A DNA stretch of 24,045 nt, from contig DLMH01000073.1 of the NCBI GenBank assembly GCA_002478115.1, forward strand, positions 1-24,045, written 5' to 3'. The notes beneath the pieces are model-generated. The model had not been told where the DNA came from. It made no database searches and saw nothing but the letters and a program-made list of their open reading frames with translations. Within the stretch, counting starts at the first letter, position 1, and each line of letters opens with the position of its first letter. The stretch is from Candidatus Acidiferrum typicum (lineage in GTDB: Bacteria; Acidobacteriota; Terriglobia; Acidiferrales; UBA7541). The position numbers and the translations under genes were made by a program. Positions 22,485 to 24,045 of this stretch are shown in pieces.

Positions 22485-22925
22485 TTACATCGAGAGAAGA
22501 CGGCCGAAAAACGACCTGTAGCGGCGCAGTGCAAGACGGAGATCCTCGGTCGAGACATCATCGCCGCGATCCCATTGGCCCTCCAGTCTCGTTCTTTCAG
22601 CCGCGAACATTTCAGCCAGGCGCTTCATCGTTACCGCGACAAGATTATCTGCCTGCTCTACCGCCCGTCGAGGCTCGTCAACAAAACTCACTTGGAGCGC
22701 ATCCCATCGGGCGCGAAAATCCTTCGTCTCTTCGGGCGAAAAGAGCGGCGCCGCCTGCTCGTCAATAGCCGGAGCGGTTGCGGCTCCGGCGGATGAAGCG
22801 CCGCCAACGTTGAAGCTTGAAGCAGCGACGGCTCGCACCTCCGGTTGCGCGCCAACACTAGCCAAAGTCGCAGTCGTCAGCCCTACATCCTTCTCTTCTT
22901 CTTTTATATTGTTTGCTTCGTTCAT
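22485..22925 (-). CDS. conserved hypothetical protein, helical C-terminal domain
   Basis: A 146-aa protein. The first 60 residues are low-complexity, rich in Ala, Ser, Glu and Gly. The rest reads FSPEETKDFRARWDALQVSF, VDEPRRAVEQADNLVAVTMK, RLAEMFAAERTRLEGQWDRG, and ends EDLRLALRRYRSFFGRLLSM. This pattern is familiar to me from uncharacterised proteins of soil bacteria, but no function is known to me. The start at 22925 has GAGGAGG upstream; the longer frame from 23030 adds 35 unrelated residues. The 265-base gap downstream (22220-22484) shows only a small hairpin (CGAGTG...CACTCG). Confidence 0.8.
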   Translation of the reverse strand: MNEANNIKEEEKDVGLTTATLASVGAQPEVRAVAASSFNVGGASSAGAATAPAIDEQAAPLFSPEETKDFRARWDALQVSFVDEPRRAVEQADNLVAVTMKRLAEMFAAERTRLEGQWDRGDDVSTEDLRLALRRYRSFFGRLLSM

Positions 22926-23113
22926 TGGATTGCCTCCTCTTTGTGTTTTGCACTCCCGACGACCTAACACACCTTTTTCCCCTTCTGAACTATCAAAGCC
23001 AAAAACGTACCGTTGTTCGAAGCGATTCAACTTCTAAACCGACGCGTGGCCGTCCGTCACGGGGACAGTGGTTCTCACCGGATCTGGCGTTGACCAACGT
23101 TCTACATGCTTGC

Positions 23114-23254
23114 TCAGCTGCGTCGGACGAAATGCACCACAAGTATTATGATGCCCAAAACCAGGACAACGTGAATGAAAGCGTTGGTTACGTGAAATGC
23201 AAAAAAACCAAGCAACCAAAGAACGATCAGAATGGCGGCGATTATCCCAAGCAT
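23114..23254 (-). CDS. lmo0937-like small membrane protein
   Basis: A 46-aa protein with two hydrophobic spans: MLGIIAAILIVLWLLGFFAF and AFIHVVLVLGIIILVVHFVR. This is the pattern of the small membrane family called lmo0937 (MLWTIxVILLxLWLLG...GGFIHVLLVIAIVVLLI). The function is unknown; members are common near general-stress genes. AAGGAG stands 8 bases before the ATG. The gene is about 190 bases upstream of the conserved hypothetical gene in the same direction. Confidence 0.85.
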   Translation of the reverse strand: MLGIIAAILIVLWLLGFFAFHVTNAFIHVVLVLGIIILVVHFVRRS

Positions 23255-23777
23255 ATTTTCATCTCCTTTCTTCTGAGTGCGAGAACATGTGCGACCTCGT
23301 TCTTCCGAACTGCGCTGAGGCCTCTTCCTGTGCGGGAGAACACTGAACGGACATTAGATTAGCCACAGAGAAGAAGGTCGTCTGTACCGTTGTGAACACT
23401 TACGCATTGTGATTTTACATTCAATGTTCCACGTGATTGCAGAATCGCGGGCTGCGTGCCGGTCCGGATGGATGGTGGCGGTCGACGTGGCACAGACGTT
23501 TTCAAAGCCTTAGCCAGTGGCGCGATTGCAGTCCTTATTGGTCGCCGCAATCAACCCCTTTGCTGACCGCTTCCTGCTATACCAGGATCCCGGAAAATCC
23601 CCTGCCCATTTCAGCACCTGTTCACGAGAGCTAATGAACGTGATTACAGCATGGAGCGCCTTCTCCCGATCGAAGAGGTTAAGACTTTGGTTCTCACGCA
23701 GTTGAGCCTGCCGCTCGTCCAACTGTTGAGTCTCCGGTCCCACGTCCGCTGACCCAAGATAGACTTCCGTTTTCCGG
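23255..23777. other. gene-poor region with one recognisable relic
   Basis: About 520 bases. Apart from the oxidase remnant at 23431-23545, the only longer frame is a 77-codon GTG-started one on the - strand (23510-23743), which overlaps the relic antisense. It reads Gln/Glu-rich, then LHAVITFISSREQVLKWAGD. I do not recognise it and see no ribosome site. Confidence 0.4.
23431..23545 (+). pseudogene. relic of an FMN-dependent alpha-hydroxy-acid oxidase/dehydrogenase
   Basis: The frame containing ATG 23468 reads [20 protein letters not shown] then [10 protein letters not shown], which is the phosphate-binding C-terminal motif of lactate/glycolate oxidase type enzymes (VLVDGGIRRGTDVxKALALGAxAVLIGRP). 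Just upstream HVIAE is found in another frame, so there is also a one-base shift near 23441-23445. Right after IGR the similarity ends and a TGA follows at 23564-23566. Only some 38 residues of an enzyme of roughly 350-400 remain. It is a dead fragment left by deletion. Confidence 0.75.
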
Positions 23778-23933
23778 TCAGGCTAACGGAGTCGCAACAT
23801 GCGTCGCTTGGTCTGGCGGGTTGCTCTCGGAAGAATAGCCCCAGAATCCCCCGAGTAATATGCTGACGGCACTCAGCGTGAAAACCGTCGCGCAGGCCAG
23901 AAGGGAGGGGAGGAACTTCGCATTGCAGAGCAC
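23778..23933 (-). CDS. candidate small membrane protein
   Basis: A GTG at 23933 opens a 51-codon frame to TGA at 23780-23778. It holds one hydrophobic span (FLPSLLACATVFTLSAVSIL, then LGGFWGY) and a polar tail (SSESNPPDQATH). The composition looks like a genuine single-span protein, but no ribosome site is visible and the frame is open upstream through the terminator hairpin, so the start is a guess. Confidence 0.33.
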   Translation of the reverse strand: MLCNAKFLPSLLACATVFTLSAVSILLGGFWGYSSESNPPDQATHVATPLA

Positions 23934-23983
23934 GCCGACACTTCGGTTTTCAACAACCTTGGGGTGCCAGTGGGGGAAGAAAA

Positions 23984-24013
23984 GCCCCGGCTCTACAGAA
24001 CGTGAGTCGGGGC
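23984..24013. terminator. bidirectional rho-independent terminator
   Basis: GCCCCGGCTC (23984-23993) pairs with GAGTCGGGGC (24004-24013) over 10 positions with one G-U type mismatch and a 10-base loop. On the + strand it is followed by CATTCTTTTT; on the - strand by TTTTCTT. It can stop transcripts from both sides. Confidence 0.82.
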
Positions 24014-24045
24014 CATTCTTTTTGGAGTGAACCCTTGAACTGACA

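Noticed and set aside
23510..23743. 77-codon - strand open frame as a gene
   Set aside because: GTG start without ribosome site, antisense overlap with the oxidase relic and no known motif; kept only as a remark.

Overview
The window looks like a chromosomal accessory region from a soil-type Acidobacteriota bacterium (Terriglobia-like). This is inferred from gene content: a large secreted S53 peptidase with Ig-like and C-terminal hydrophobic segments, DUF6496, CsbD, lmo0937-type and PilZ small proteins, a Mut7-C RNase-like protein, and moderately GC-rich coding. No rRNA or tRNA gene was recognised and no taxonomic marker is present, so the assignment is tentative.

Region 1 (1-2400, + strand): the 3' end of an unknown gene, a RecB/Cas4-like PD-(D/E)XK nuclease with a four-cysteine cluster, an unrecognised helical protein, a small HNH nuclease and an XRE regulator. 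Region 2 (2693-7948, + strand): a type I-E CRISPR-Cas locus ordered cas8e-cse2-cas6e-cas7-cas5. The five Cascade genes are intact and tightly packed. There is no cas3 or cas2 in the window, cas1 is a frameshifted and truncated relic, and the array has only three diverged repeats. It reads as an interference complex that has lost adaptation and its nuclease, or depends on distant genes.

Region 3 (8051-9243, + strand): a 'mobile mystery protein' A/B pair (XRE antitoxin-like plus Fic-fold protein) behind a promoter covered by four evenly phased 18-bp operators. The Fic motif of protein B is degenerate. Region 4 (9492-11523, - strand): three housekeeping-type genes, an adenosine-specific kinase (PF04008), an EF-P paralogue and a Mut7-C protein. 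Region 5 (11870-17543): the S53 peptidase, a second XRE regulator, a second HNH protein preceded by a hairpin touching its ribosome binding site, a PilZ protein, a possible microprotein and an orphan NarL/FixJ response regulator.

Region 6 (17773-24045): small stress-type genes (DUF6496, CsbD, a His/Ala-rich peptide, lmo0937-like membrane protein, a conserved 146-aa protein) broken up by two insertion sequences. An IS91-like element (18621-21059) carries a HUH transposase and an amber-interrupted integrase, and sits next to a GTTC target. Next to it, a decayed IS481-type element (21083-22134) cuts the His/Ala-rich gene. A relic of an FMN-dependent alpha-hydroxy-acid oxidase and a bidirectional terminator lie near the right edge. 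The overall picture is a region of turnover: mobile elements, regulators and degraded genes between conserved small operons.
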